Below are positions 36,401 through 50,379 of a DNA stretch of 64,000 bases, one piece after another. A program made the position numbers and the translations under genes. The DNA is taken from NCBI GenBank assembly GCA_946699065.1, contig CAMPDV010000234.1, positions 62,001 to 126,000 on the forward strand, in the 5' to 3' direction. The notes below the pieces were generated by a model that was given only the letters and a program-made list of their open reading frames with translations, had not been told where the DNA came from and searched no databases. Numbering within the stretch: position 1 is the stretch's first letter; every line of letters starts with the position of its first letter. Source of the stretch: Loxodes magnus (Eukaryota; Ciliophora; Karyorelictea; Loxodida; Loxodidae).

Positions 36401-37110
36401 AATAGAAAGATTGCTTAGCTTCTATATGATTTTTACTTAGCAACCCCTATTTTTAGATATAGTTAGTGTTTATCTATTATGCATGGTAGCTAATATTTGA
36501 AGGTTGTTTTAATATTTGATTGAGACTAATGTTAGGTAGATTTGTAAATGAATTGCAAAATAATGAAAGGTTTGATTGAATTGATTATTTAAGCTATAAG
36601 ACATTATCTAAATCCTAATTGATAATTAGCTGTTTAAAATTAGCAAAATATTAGTATACTTAAATTATCTTACTCTATTTGTTTTAGCAATACTTAATAC
36701 TAAACTAATATAACTTTTTATATCATTATATAAGCTTCTGATTACTAACTCTAATATTTCCTTGCTTATTTCAAAAGTATGAAAAGATTATTAGATCTAT
36801 TAATTAAACTATTTTATATATAGTATCTATATCATATACTTAAGATATTAGATTGCTAATCTTTAGTTTAGTTATATTACTATTCAAACCTATACTATAT
36901 ATTCTTAAAATTAGTATACATATATGTATATTATACCAAACTATAAACCTTTAAAAACTAACTTTCAATTACAAATATCTAAAAATTAGACTCTAAAAAT
37001 TATGCTAATTAACTATTAAATTACGCTTATACTTACTTAGATCAACCTTCATTATCAACTAATTACAACCAATCAATCTACCAACCAACCATTTATGCTT
37101 TATTCGTGAA
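33480..37110. other. AT-rich stretch, no recognised gene
   Basis: Long A/T-rich DNA with short C-rich islands (34020-34270, 36220-36420). Nothing similar to the other repeats and no motif-bearing frame was found. Confidence 0.45.
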
Positions 37111-37116
37111 AATTCC

Positions 37117-38130
37117 TTCTTTTGCTAGTTTATAAATATATCAAGAAGCGCTTTCATTTATTTCACGGAGCTACTCAACTAATTCCATTATGATTGGTGC
37201 TAAATATATTTATGGAACTTCTTTTGGTAGTCTGAAGAAGTATAAAGAAGCGTTTAATTGTTTTAATATAACCATCATATCAGGGTATGCTTTTGCTTAT
37301 TTTAAAAATAAATTAACTAATCGAAGAAATCATGAAGAAGCGATAGATTGCTATAATATTGTTATTTAACTTATCCAATATTAATGCTTATTTCAAGGGA
37401 CTTCTCTTAATAATCTAGATAAATATGAACAAGGAAAAAACTGCTATGAAGAGCTATCCAAATAGAATTTAATTATGCTTCATCTTATATTCATAAAGCA
37501 AATTCTCTTTTGAACTAAGTAAATATAAACAACCATAGTATCAGCAAAGCAACTCCATCCTAACCATTTTCCTACATATAATGGAAAAGGAAACGCTATT
37601 AGTTTAAATATATCCTAACAACTACTAAATTCTTATGACAAATCAACTAGATCCTAATTATTTTCCTGCTACAGTGCAAAAACAAACATATAGGTAAACA
37701 AGAACAAATTCATTCTTATGATCAAACTATTTCAAATTATCCAAAACTCCAGCTTAAAAGGGAAAACCTAACACTCCTATGTAAGCTAAAAAGGTCTTAG
37801 TTTTGCTTTCAAAAAACTATTTAACTCCATCCTAATTTTATTGATGTTTATAATAATAAAAGAAACGTCCTCAAAGCTTTGCCAATATGCAGAACAATAT
37901 AATACTTTATCAAAGCTATTTAAATAGCTTCAAATTATATTAAAACTTATTAGAGCAAAAGTAAATTCTATAGTCTTCAGAAATATGAACAAACAAATCC
38001 TTACTATCAAACATTTATTTAACTAGATCCAAAATCAACTCGACTTTACAACGGAAAACTATTTTTTACACATTAGGAAAATACCAAGAAGCAAATTATT
38101 GCTTAGCTAAATAGAGATTATTATTCTATA
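37117..38130 (+). pseudogene. TPR-repeat protein relic
   Basis: The frame at 37117-37500 reads as tetratricopeptide-like repeats with TAA/TAG as Gln: I-Y-Q-E-A-L-S-F, then G-T-S-F-G-S-L-K-K-Y-K-E-A-F-N-C-F, then H-E-E-A-I-D-C-Y-N-I-V-I-Q-L, then G-T-S-L-N-N-L-D-K-Y-E-Q-G-K-N-C-Y. After about 37500 the TPR pieces continue in other frames (L-D-P-N-Y-F near 37650, L-D-P-K near 38030), so the gene carries several frameshifts. TPR arrays scaffold protein-protein contacts. No other domain or start was identified. Confidence 0.6.
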
Positions 38131-38379
38131 CCAATCTTATACTACTTTTAAATTACTTAATCACTTAATTACATAATTAATAGTCCTTTCTAAATTCCTA
38201 AATAATTAACCCATTTTTTTAATGTTTAATTTTATTATTATTTACTACCTTTTCCTTAAATATAATTTTATCCCAAAATATAATTATCAAGCATCCCCAC
38301 ATATAATTATTAAAAGTTGTAAATATTAAAAAATATAAATATTATTATATAAACATAACTACATATTAACTTATTAATT

Positions 38380-38534
38380 TAGCAATATTACAATATAGTA
38401 GTATAGTAATGAAGTAATATAGTAGTAAAGTAGTACATTAGTATAATATTAGTTTAAAATAGTAATATAATAAAATAGTAACATGATAACATAGTAATAT
38501 AATAACATAGTAGTATATCATTATTTAAATTTTT
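38380..38534. repeat. AT-rich repeats beside copy D
   Basis: Iterations of atagtagtatagtaata-like units, the reverse-strand counterpart of the arrays that follow the other RING-WD40 copies. They lie at the 3' side of minus-strand copy D, as expected for a shared 3' flank. Confidence 0.55.
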
Positions 38535-40606
38535 AAGATTATTAATTTTATTAATTTATAATGAACTCAACTCATAATTCTCTTCTTGTCCAACTCACTC
38601 TTCTAAAAATTATCAGTTAGACAATCCCTCAATCTCAATCATAATCAACATAAAAAGCATTTCAATCCAGCTACTTAATTATAAAAATTATTAATTATTG
38701 ATTACCTATTAACCAGATAGATTAGAATACATTAACCTCTAGATATTTTATCTTCTCAATTCACCAATACCATCTCCAGAATAGATTCATCTTCAATACT
38801 ATGATATTACTACTGATCATATTGAAAATCTATTACCACTAAGAGCTAATACACACTAATCAGTTGAGAAAGACCAGATCTTTATAGTTTTGTCTCGAAA
38901 TGGTGATACAATATAGTTAGAGTCTGGGCAGATAACTACCAAGGTAACAATAGAAATGTGATCTTGTAGAGTATTGATAAGGGTAGATGTTTAATAATTT
39001 CAAATCTTAATTGTTTTATCCATGAACCAGTGATGATGAATTGAATGTCAGGAGAAAATGTGATTGAGTTAATGATTAAGTATGACCATATCTACTCAGT
39101 TGTGATATTAGAAAAATTAGCTTTGCTCAATACACAGTTGATGAACTTTGTATTTCTTAAATTACATTGATGGAAACTTGAGTTGGTGAAGTCCCAATTA
39201 GTGAATGTCATGTCCGATAAATCTGCTTGAACTAATCTCATGTTAGCAAAATTTTATTAAGTAAACTACATATTCATGTAGTTAAGTATCGTTATCACAT
39301 TTGATGATACCTACGATACTTCTTATGATGTTCTAGATAACTCTAACACTTAATTTAATTTATAGGCTATTTATGTGTCAGATAATTAAGATAATTATAA
39401 TATTAGTGATGTCTATTCTGTTAAGCTTTTGTAGTTAAAAGGAGATTACTTAAAAACTTAAATATCGATATTAGATTGTTATTGTAGTTGGTTTAAGATT
39501 TGACTGAACTAATTGTACGAAGGTTATTAAAGTTTACGAAAGTTTGCTTTTTCAAGCTAGGTTGTTCTTAAAGTTATTCAATTTATAAGATCTATTACTT
39601 AATTAAAGTTCTATGATATATTGAAGTAGCTTTTAATCTTTACTTTAAACAATACTAGAAACTTCTTTATTTAATTTAACTGTAATATCTCTTTTTAAAA
39701 TTGTTACTATCGACTTTATTACTTGTCTAAGTTTTAGTGTCTTAAAAAACATTAACCTTAAAAGAAGAATTAATTCTATTAGTTTTCTTATATTTCTTAT
39801 TATTGAAGATCCAATAATTAATTTTATTGGGATAACTTTTATTATTGACCTTAACATAAACCTTTTATAACATTTTATTGGCTGAAATAAGATTCTATTA
39901 ACTACTTAGTTTTTTATTAGATCAATAGCTAACCCTATGAATGATCTCTTAGAAAATTGAAGGCATTTAAGAGATATTACTGAATATTGTATCGTAAACC
40001 TTAATCACTCAAATTTAAATTAGATTCTTACTTTATCACATTGATTTCTCTTAGTATATCCGTAAACTACTACTATTATTCTTATAGCTAATACTGATTT
40101 GCCTACTGCTGGTGGATATGCTAGCGCTATTACTATTATTAAATGTTGAGTTCCGATAGACGATTCAATAAACTCTTAATTCTATTAACTCTTTAGGAAT
40201 ATGTTTCTACCAAGATCTTAAATATTCATTTAAATGCTTACTAGCAGATATTATTCCACTACTTACTAGTCCCATTGATAACATTTCTTATAAACTATAA
40301 CTACTCTTATTTCTAATTCTATTAGTCCTATAACCAATAGATTTACTGATTTAGCCATACTAAATCCAATGCTTGATGGTGCTGAGGCAACTAAGGCTAT
40401 ATTGGTTATTGTACCATATAATTTTGTAAATCCTAAGGACTAATAATAAAGCTTTGGTAGTGATTACTACATGTGACCATTCTCGTAAGCTGATATATGG
40501 CACTTAGACAGTTGAAGCATAAAAAACAGTTGCAAGAAAGTTATTTTGCTTAAAAATAACCTTAATCGAAAGCATTTCTACAGTTAAGACACTGTTACAT
40601 ATCCAT
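38535..40606 (-). pseudogene. RING-WD40 family copy D, decayed
   Basis: ATG at 40606 (minus). All eight RING-like zinc ligands are kept: C-L-N-C, C-N-C-F-L-C-F-N-C and C-S-N-H. The Gln-rich coiled coil and the pentapeptide repeats (A-D-L-S-D, W-D-F-T-N, C-N-L-R-N) follow. The propeller is reduced to about three recognisable blades, with altered motifs and probable small indels near 39240 and 39050. The C-terminal tail is recognisable but diverged. It is the most diverged of the four copies, points toward copy B (tail to tail), and about 100 bases of upstream homology end where LINE-2 begins. Likely a pseudogene. Confidence 0.75.
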
Positions 40607-40749
40607 TTGGAAAAAAATTTGCTTTATTATATAGAAACTAATTACAATGAAATAAAAATAAAAATATTAAAAATTAAATTATTAAATTTAAAATTTTTAA
40701 TAATTTCAAATTGATAGTAGAGAATCTTCAAAAGGTTTGTTTATAATAA

Positions 40750-43700
40750 TAGTATTGAATTAACGTGACTCTACCTTTATTAAGTTTGCCATGCATTTAT
40801 TATTAAACTTTAGCTAAAGTTTTACATTGTCTCTTTTTTAAACGTATATTCTTGGCTTTCTTGATTTTCGAGTTATTCTTCCATTAATTCCATCATTGCT
40901 TATCCAGTTCAAATCTAGCATTTGCCTTTTTGCAATAACATCATTCTTTGCTCCGTTCCATTTTTACTTAATTTTTTATTGTCTTTCTGATTCTTTGCTG
41001 TTTGTGAACCTTTATTTAACTTTCCTCAGATTTAATTTAATTTTTGTTTTGCTTATATATTCCAACTATTCTTAATGCATTTTTTTCTCTCTAGTTAGTT
41101 CCCTGAGTAACTATGTGTATTCATTGGTACCTGCTCTGTAGTATTTTCCTATTATTTTTTGTTTAAGTATAGTTTTGTCTAAATAACCTCTTCTTCTTAT
41201 TTCTAAAATTCCTTTTTGTGATCATTTATTATTTGGTTTATTTGCTTTCTTGAAAGCTTTCCTAAAGATTCCGTATTCATTACTCAAAGTTGTAGCTTCC
41301 TCACACATATCAACTAGGTCTAGATTTCATTAAAATTTTAATCCTTAACTATCTCTGAAGTAAATTTATTAAAGTAACATTTTTCATAGACTTTTGTTAT
41401 AATCTTCGTAAACATTATGTGTCTCATTTCCCTTACTAACCTAATCTGCAATTTGCATTTTCAATGGGATGCCTTTCTTTAGAGTTTACGCTGCACCTCT
41501 ACATTCGTACGTAATCTAAAAATAATAGCATATTTCCTATTTTCTATGCATATTATATCTAAGATAATTTGGCAGTCCCTAAATGAAGCTTTCCAATCAT
41601 TTGTTGCAATAATTGAAATAGACTCATGTGTTTCACTTTCGTTCTAAGACTTTTACCCAATTATGAAACTTAATTTACTCCTTTATTTTTACTACTATTT
41701 TCTTCAACATCAGCTTTTTTGGGTAATTATTTCATCGCTCGGTTATAAAGTTTTCAATACATTTTTAGAATAAATTTCAAAAAAAATTGTTACTTTTTAC
41801 TAACCGACACATTCATCTTATCTATATGAGACTATGTTTAGGAGTGGCGATATTCTTTAATAGTATCATACGTTATCATAGGTAATGTTACAGTTTCACG
41901 AATTAGAGTTCATGTTCTATCAATTCATTTTACACACAGAAAGGTCAGTCTATTTAAGCTCTCAATGATTTACATTAAGCAATTTCCAATTTATTAGATA
42001 TGTTATTTACTATTATTTCTTCAATAAATTATATTCACTTCCATGGTTAAATATTTAGTTAATGAGAGCATTTAAAATCTGTAATGCATTTTAAGGAGTA
42101 ACGCCTTTTATATTGCTAGCTTGACCAAAATTCATGCTTACGCTTTCTATATTTCATTAATCTTAATTGAAGATTTTTTTAATAGAAATACTTTCTTGAC
42201 CTCAGTGTCCTTAAAATTCCTTCACTTTTTCTATTGCCATTTCATATATTATTTGCTAAATGTATATTATCTTTATTTTCTTAACATTAACTACATCTGC
42301 AATTTTTATATTATTAAGATCACTGTTGTATCATTATCTCTTGTAATTGGCCTGAATTTACCATCATTACAATATCATCTGCATACACTAGTGCTTCCAT
42401 ATATCTTTCCTCTGTATATTATGCATATTCTTTGTTTATAATTATTCCTATTTTATTTTATCTTAGTTAGTTTAGAAGTTTATTGGAATATTGAATAACC
42501 TTGGAGAGCAGGTGCTACCTAATTTAATTCCTTTCTCCGTTTAAAACTATTCTGATATTAAATAAATTATTTTAAGCTTAATATCTTCATCCCTGTACAA
42601 TTCAGTAGCTTAATTTCTTACTCAGGTACTTCAATTTAATTTAGTATCTTTCATATATCTTCTCTTATTATTGAATCAAATGCTTTTTAATATCAATAAA
42701 TATTACTACTGTCTCTTTATTATTTGCTTAAATCATTGTAGTTCTTAGGTTGAAGATTTTCTATGAACATTATTTACCTTGCTTGAAGTCATATTATAAC
42801 TCATCGTCACACCCATTCAAGTCTGAGTTTATTTTGTCCAAATAATCAGAGATCTATGATTTTTACTATACGATTTAAAAGTAAAATCGATCTATAATTA
42901 ATAGGGTTTTCCGCTCTGCCTTTTTATGAAATAATATAATAAAGAATTCTTTAATTTTGCTTGGCATAATGCCAGATTTATTATTTTTATGTTAATATTG
43001 CGGTTAGACTAACAATCTTATCCCCACCAGCTCTTATTTTTCCTATTTATATTCTATCAGGATCTACAGCTTTTCATTAGGAGATCTTTTTAAATAGTAC
43101 ACTGAATTTTCTTTTTAAACCTATATTGCTTATATGTTCTTGTATGAATCTGGTAATCTGCTGATACAACTTTTATAGAGCTCCTCTCAGCTTTCTTTAA
43201 ATTCTGCAGATCCATTCCGTTTATTAATGTCCATGGTGCACTCTTGCTCTACTTCAATTATTTTTATATTTCCTTTCAAGTTTTTCTTAGGTTTCCTTAA
43301 TTAATTTAATCAGGCAGATATTTAATTTATTTTTCCTATCTTTTATTTTATGCAGTCTAAAGTTTCTCCTTACTTCTTATCTCACTTTAATATTATTATT
43401 AATTTCTTAGCATCTTTATCTAATTAGATATTTTACTTATTTAGCCTTCTATTAGAAGTATTTTCTTGGTTTCATTGTTTTTGCTGTATATTAGCATTTT
43501 CTCATTTAATTTGTTAAAAAGCCATCAATCGCTTTTAGACGCTCTTGGATTTATTCTGATCATTTGTCATAATATGCTTCGCTATCTAAATTTTCGATTC
43601 GCTAAGATCTATTTTCTCGAATCATTCTTTGAATTTCTTGAACCTTTTATTGCTTTTATTTTGAAAGTTTATCCTTTTAATTTATGGGCTTTTTCAATAT

Positions 43701-45700
43701 TATTCCTTTTCTTTCATCTTTTTTATCCTGGCTAATGACTCCTATTGGTATCTATAGATAAAATTTTGTGCTGATAATGTTAGCGTGATATATTAATCCG
43801 TTAAGAAGTAATCTAATTTGAAATTTCATTTCCTTTATGTTGTGATGAAGATTGAATCTTTCATTCTAAATAATAATATCTCACCAAGTTAAGTAAGTAT
43901 TAGCCTGCATTATTCTGCTCTTACTGTAAAAAATGATGTGAATATGCGCATTAAAATCCCTCATTATTAAAATTTTGTATTCTTTGCTGTTAGTTGCTAT
44001 TATGTATTATTATAGACTTTCATAAAAGGGTATTAATTAATAAGAGTAGGATGTTATAGGCGCATATACGTTTATCAATGCCAGTCAATCATCAAGCGTT
44101 AAACCTATTAATCTTTCTCCCTAAAATAACTCTGTTTGATTGATATCCGATATATCCAATAACTTGGTTTTGCTGGTAATCTTATCTTTTCTATAAAATG
44201 CTACTCTTTTGCTGTGCTTTGTACTCAATTTAATTATTGCTCTGAAGCCGTATACGAAAGGCATTTCAGCAGTTTGATTCACAAATATTTCTTAGATCGC
44301 CATAATATCTATCTTCTTTTCACATATAAATTTGATTAATTCTTCCTTGTTAGATTTTATTACTCTGGCATTTGTTGTGCCTATGCTTAATTCTCCTTAT
44401 TTTATTATATTAGTATTTCCTTGTACTTCCTCTTTTTCTTAGTTCTCCGCCTTGCATTTTTAGCTTCCTCTTCTTTAAAAACGTGAAAGCCAAATCGGTC
44501 TAATGTTTATTATTTTTCCTATAATTATATCTTAAATTTTATTGCACGATACTATCTTTCTTGCCATTATATTTTATTTTTTATCTATTTTTAGGCCATG
44601 TTGAATTTATGCTCACTTACTTCCTGTTATTATTTTCTAGTTGTTTCAGTTTGGCTTTTCATTGTTTCGTGTTTTACTTTCTGTTTTTATGTAACATTGA
44701 TCGTTTTGTCTCAGTTTTTAATTTTTTTATTTTTGTAGTTGAGTATCTATTAAATTCTATCTACTTTAAAATAACTTTAATATGGTTAAAACTTGCTGTT
44801 TTAGCTAGAAGTTCAAAGTGATATTTTATTTGGAGGTTAATCCTCTTCGTTATTCTTCCCTTTCTTTTACTTCGATATCTTTTTTTTAATAGTAAGGCAT
44901 TTTATTTCTGATTTACGAATGCATCAACCTGATTTGTACTTTCTTAGCATTTTTAATTGCTTCCTTTAATAATTTTTTTCTTAGGAATTAATTTGTGCTA
45001 TGACCTTTATGGCTACATTTCATATATTTTCCAATTGATGGATGACTCAAGTAAGAGCTTATACCTCCTTCTAGCTTATCTGGCACACTTTCTTTATCTT
45101 TGATTTTCTTCAATTCTAAATACGTTTTCATTTTCCCATTGGCTCACGTTATACATTTACAGTTCCGATTTCTGTACATACTATTTTCACGTACTGCTCT
45201 AGTTGTGTCTCCACCTGGTTCAAACTTGAATACATGTTAAATGTTCAATGAATCTGATATTTCTTGATGTTGTAAATTTTTTCTATATTTCTTTGCTCTG
45301 TTAGTATTACAAAATTTCTGCACTTATATATTTGATTATTCCCGAATTGTATGATTGTTTCCTTATTTTTGAATCATATAATAATTATTCTTGTCTGTAG
45401 GATTTTCACACTTTCAATATTTTTACCATGAACGATTTCATCTTCTTACATTTTTGCTAACCTGAGACTTGGTTACAGTATCTCCTACTGAAATAGATAA
45501 CTCCTACCCTTTTAACAGTTTTGAGCTACATATTCTAGTTACCATTTATGGTATTTGCTAGTTATTTTCTTCTTCCATTATAAAGATTTTCACAGAATTG
45601 TTGTTTGAGTTGACGTTCTAAATTACCTACTTTTTTTGATAGATTGCTTATTTTAAGATTTCAGTCCTAGTAGTTTAAAGTTTTAGGACAGAATCTTTTT
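40750..45700 (-). mobile_element. Non-LTR retrotransposon (LINE-2), ORF1 and ORF2, decayed
   Basis: The endonuclease domain (about 44400-43800) has I-D-I-M-A-I-Q-E-I-F-V (L-Q-E motif), Y-G-F-R-A-I-I-K and I-M-R-D-F-N-A-H at 43946-43962. The reverse transcriptase shows G-I-K-L-G-S-T-C-S-P-R-L-F-N near 42510 and Y-A-D-D at 42374-42385. A C-terminal C..H..C cluster lies near 41490. The sequence between endonuclease motifs matches LINE-1 (Y-G-F-R-A, R-D-F-N-A), so both belong to one family. Several frame changes make it inactive. No terminal duplications were identified. Standard-code ORFs on the plus strand here are antisense artefacts. Confidence 0.8.
44900..45578 (-). CDS. Probable ORF1 of LINE-2
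   Basis: ATG at 45578 (minus) opens M-E-E-E-N-N-Q-Q-I-P and continues through Q-E-L-S-I-S-V-G-D-T-V-T. Near 45020 the sequence Y-M-K-C-S-H-K-G-H-S-T-N resembles a damaged zinc knuckle of the type found in retroelement nucleic-acid-binding proteins. It is upstream of, and in the same orientation as, the endonuclease/RT part. Frame continuity to the zinc-knuckle-like piece is not certain. Confidence 0.4.
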
Positions 45701-45704
45701 TATT

Positions 45705-46300
45705 AAAAATAGTATCAAAGATCTGATTAAACTATAAAGCTCTTTCATGCTCTTTTTAAATTTATCAAGCAATTCTGACCCAGGATTGGCAAGATGCGAA
45801 AAGTGGGATTACTACTTGATATAGAGTAATATTGTAATTTGATTTATATATATAATATAATAGTTTTGTAAATAAAGTATATTAAAGTTTTATTGTCTTA
45901 ATTTTTATGGTAATTAGATAAAAATAAAAGTTAAAGCATTATAAGTTAAAATATATTAAATTTAGAATAATTAAATAAATAACAATATCTTATCTAAAAT
46001 TATTATACATAAGATATTTAATAAAAATAAAGGTAACATTAGTAAACTAATTTATAAAAAATACTATTTTTACACATATATTTATGTCTGAAAAAATGTA
46101 AGAAGATTAAATTAAAAAATAAATGCAATATTTAAATAGTAAAATTTTCCTTTTATATCATATTAAAAAATATATTATATAAATAAAGCTATGATATACT
46201 AAAATTATAGAATATTAAAATGCTATTATATTTAATTTAATTAAATTAGAAAATAATATAATTAATTAATTCAAATTTCATATACCTAATAAAAAATACT
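45705..46300. other. AT-rich spacer between LINE-2 and LINE-3
   Basis: Almost entirely A and T. I see nothing recognisable. It may hold the 3' end of LINE-3. Confidence 0.5.
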
Positions 46301-48900
46301 TTGCAACTTCCTTCTAAATAAGTTTTATTCAATTTTCTTTAATCATTTTCTTCTTTGTTTACTCACTAGAAAAATTATTATTCCAATAATTCTTACACTT
46401 GATTGTCATTTTGATCTAAAATTTAAATTCTTCTGCAAAGAAACTTTAATGAAAGTATTTAATTCTTAAAACTATTTATTAAAGTTATCTTCTAGTAGAG
46501 AGTTAATATTAATGTAATTTTGGTTGTAAGTTACAGGTTTAATTGAATTTTAATTCCTGAAATCATTAAATTCTTCTATTAAATCTTGCAGAGCTTCACA
46601 CTAAGAAATATGTTAATAGGTATCTTTTTCTCCTCAAATGCAAATTTCAGAGTGTTTTATTTAATAGAGCCTTTATTCAAATCATACTAAAAATTGTAAC
46701 TAAAGGTACTTAATTTTTTAAATCGATACTATTTCTCGAATCATAGTTTTATTTAATTTTCATGTTTTTAGTTCTTACTTTTAAAGCAGATATATTCACA
46801 TTTTTCAGCATTTATAGTCAATTTAACTCAACCAAATACTTTACATGTGGTCTAAATTAATTAACTCATATTATCTTTATTAGACAGTAATAAAAATTCA
46901 TCCGCTTAAGCTTTGGAAGCAAATAAATGCTCACAAATTATAAAACCAAATTTTTTTAAGCTTTAAATATAAGATTACAATGCCATAGAAGATAATGGTA
47001 AGAACTGGATTATGTGAACTTCCTTGCAAAATCCCATTGCTATAATTCAAATTTCTTGATAATATTCCGTCTAAAATAAATCTAACGTCTAGATGAGACT
47101 AGAATGATTCGAGATAATTTATTAGTGCAAGAGGAAACTTAATTCTACATAAATGTCCAAATAGCAAATCTCTGTTAATGATATCGAACGTTTTTTCTAC
47201 ATCTATAAGAGTAGCAAGAAGATATTTTCCTCCTTCTCATCTTCTGTGCAAGTCAATAATTGATTATAAAGTTCAAACTTGATGTAATGTTTATCTCTTC
47301 TTTGAAAATCCTTGCTCTGAAGGGTGAATGATCTTACTCTCATAAATGTATCCATAAATTCTTTAAGTTATTATTTTATCATAATTTTGAGGATAATATT
47401 TATAAGCACATTTGGTCTCCAGTTCTTTCAATTACTCTTCGATCCTTTTTTATAAACTGAAATGATTCTAACTTGTTTGAGCTAGTATGAAATTGTTTGC
47501 TTTCTTAACATATAATTCATAAATCTTTAAAATACTTCATAAAATTCATTACTAGCATATTTGATGAGTTCGGCTTTGATATCATCTGCTCCTGATGCTT
47601 TATTATTTGCCGATTTCCTGATGGTATATTTAACTACTTTTAAATTTGTTAAACTAAATTCTTACTAATAAGGAGCTTTATGTTACAGTTATTCATCTCT
47701 TCGACATCAATGTTGAATGCTTATTAAAAGCACCACCTTCTCAGTTATTTACAACTTAAGAAAAAATTTCAGAATCCATATACATATTGTTTCTTATTCT
47801 TGGGCTTAGAATTCTTCTTGCATATTAAAACATTTTAGAAGATGATTAGTTCATTATTCCTCTATCTTCTTAGGCTTATTTAACCTTGTATTTCCATTTA
47901 AAGAATTATAATCTTGTAAAGTAATTTAGTTATTTAGTGGGCCTAGTAGTAAATAGCAATTAGGATTAAAAGTTAGCAGAATATACTAATATTAAGTTTC
48001 TAAATTTTGTTCTTCTATTAGTTAAAAATAATTTAAGCATCCTTCAAATTTAGCTTTATATTGTTCTGGTATAGCTAAACTCTAAATGTTATAAGTGTTG
48101 AAATAGACTCTAGGAGCAAGAATTGGAGGATTTGTATTGATATTTGAAGTAGTGAATTTTAGGAATATTGATCTGTATGAAGTGCAGTGGTTTGTAGAGA
48201 AATAGGGGAATTGGTTAATGTTAATGTGATAGTTAGGTATAATATAATAATTGAAATAAGTTTTATAATTTGCTCTACTTCTAAAAGTATCAAAACTTTA
48301 ATCGTTTATTATTTGTAAATCATATTCTTCAATCAATGTTTGTAATCTTTAAGCATTATCTTATAAGTTATGTCTATTATTACTTCCATAACCTTATAAA
48401 AGAGCATTCAAATCTCCCATTAATATAATAGGATAGTCTCCAACTACATTAAGAATAAGATCTAAGTTTGAATATGATTATTCTTTAACTAATATAGGTT
48501 TTTCATCTGTTGGCATATAACATGTTGTGAAATAAATATTCTTTATTTTTACTAGTAGAAACCTATCATCTTATTAAATAAAATCCTCTATTCGTCTCCA
48601 ATCAGCATCTTTAACAATCAACCAAACTCAACCAGCTCTTTCAGTTTCATCGCTGTTTTTATAAAAACTTCTATATCCTTTAATTTATATAGGAGCAAAG
48701 TCTTGATGCTGCCAAGTATCATTGATAGAAAAAATATAAATATTGTAATAATTTGTAAATTGTTAAATGCTTAATTATTTAGTTCTAATTTCATATTTCA
48801 ATGCGCTAATTCCAATCTATTTTCACTTATTTCATTAATACAAACTACCATCCATCCAAAGTCTATATGTAAGGGACACTTTTTTCATTTACTTAATTAA
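46300..48900 (-). mobile_element. Non-LTR retrotransposon (LINE-3), different family, decayed
   Basis: The endonuclease half (about 48700-48000) reads in one frame: W-Q-H-Q-D-F-A-P-I-Q, Y-F-T-T-C-Y-M-P-T-D-E-K-P-I and L-M-G-D-L-N-A-L-L-Q-G-Y-G near 48391-48428, which keeps the Gly that LINE-1/2 lost. The reverse transcriptase shows K-N-W-R-P-N-V-L-I-N near 47420, G-I-L-Q-G-S-S-H-N-P-V-L near 47030, and a catalytic box altered to Q-A-D-E near 46900 where F/Y-x-D-D is expected. The changed catalytic Asp and frame changes indicate an inactive copy. Trp at N-W-R-P is TGG; Gln is largely TAA/TAG. Confidence 0.75.
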
Positions 48901-48999
48901 TATTTATACTAACCTAATTTATTCTAAACCCCTTACACCATCCTATCATTATCAAATTTCCATCATACAAGGCTTAGGGCTAGTGTACAAAACCATATT

Positions 49000-50110
49000 T
49001 AGCATGTAAAAATAATAATTGCAGTGAGAAATTATCTACCATTGTATCGATTTTCCTGAACCTTTACATTACTACACTATGAATATAATCTAGGGAAATG
49101 TGTATATCTTTCGAAGCAAAAACTCAGAGTAGCATCTCCTTAGCAATATTTTAAAGCTAAATGAAAAATGGATGTGGTAGCAAGTTCAAATATTTGAATC
49201 CTTGTTGTAGAAAAGATTCGGAAATACAGCTGCTCAAAATCTAAATTTTTAGATAATATAGGGGATTAAGGATACTCAGCAATTTAAAATGATATGTATA
49301 AGTACAACACAATTAGTAGAACTTAAGAACAGGTCTCCCAAAATAAACTTCCAACTGCAAAAAAATCGATCTATCGCACCTTATTGAGAAATGTTTCTAC
49401 ATATTTGTTGGATAAACTATTTCAGGAGAACCAGCTAAATTTTTTTTTGCTTTAGGATTCAATGTATGATTACTTTTCAGCAAAGATTAAGATTATCCAA
49501 GAAAACTCTTGCACTGTAATATTTACGAATAAGGAAATACTCTATACATTTCATGAGTTATATATTTACATAATTACAATGATAAATAGATTTATTCTTA
49601 CAATCTGAAAACTTTTTAATTTCTAGAAAAAGAAGAAATATCAAAGAATTGAGGGATAACTGCATTTAGCACAGTTGATAATTTTATGGCTATTTACTTA
49701 GGATTATTTTGCGGGTTTTACTCTTAAGATGATTTTATATTAATAGATTTGAAATAATGAAAGGATATTAAAGTCATCAAAGATAGTTAAGAAGATTTTA
49801 AGATTTGGATCATGTTATAATCCATTATAAGTGAATGCTAATGTTTTTTAGCAGAGTTCTTAAAGGATGTTTTGATATAACTAAAAAGTCTGCAAAATAA
49901 TTATAAAATTTACGATATTCCTAGATACTGAGTCCTAACTTAACTTTATTTGAGATGACTTTGTAGCTTCGAACTTACGAAAATGAAACTGGAGAATGTT
50001 AATTTTATTCTCATGGTACTTATACAAAATAAAGTGAATAAATAGGATTTCCTTGTCTACCTGTTTTAAGATGGGATTAGGATATAACTCTCTTACTTCC
50101 TTAACTTCTG
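49000..50110 (-). pseudogene. Protein kinase-like relic 2
   Basis: Minus strand. Recognisable kinase pieces lie in successive frames: V-F-L-D-N-L-N-L-C near 49480 (catalytic-loop tail), L-A-G-S-P-E-I-V-Y-P near 49430 (activation segment, APE-like), and D-F-F-A-V-G-S-L-F-W-E-T near 49345 (helix F). The HRD position reads I-R-K-Y-Y and the frame changes between the APE-like and helix F motifs. Upstream, 49900-50100 gives a clean but unassigned stretch (L-G-L-S-I-Q-E-Y-R-K-F-Y). Kinases transfer phosphate to Ser/Thr/Tyr; this copy has lost its catalytic residues. It lies head-to-tail with the next kinase relic and may be its paralogue. Confidence 0.5.
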
Positions 50111-50379
50111 GAATTCATATATCAAAATATGGTTTAAACCAAACTCTTAGTATTAATTAATAAAATTAGTGAGCATTTACACAATCGTCCTAACTTATAT
50201 ATCTTGTAATTAAAAGCCTTACCAATACTCCTTCTTTCCAACCAACTATAAATTATCCTAGCCGTTAAAATTTTTCACGCTTTTTTTTGTTGTTACTCAG
50301 AAAGAACTCTGATAATTTACCATTCTAGCCCATTATAGAATTTTATTCTATTAATCATCAAAATCTAAAACTATTAAGT

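Noticed and set aside
42121..44821. Hydrophobic plus-strand ORFs resembling membrane proteins
   Set aside because: They are antisense to LINE-2; complements of Lys/Gln/Asn-rich coding give Phe/Leu/Ile-rich artefacts. The minus strand has RT and endonuclease motifs.
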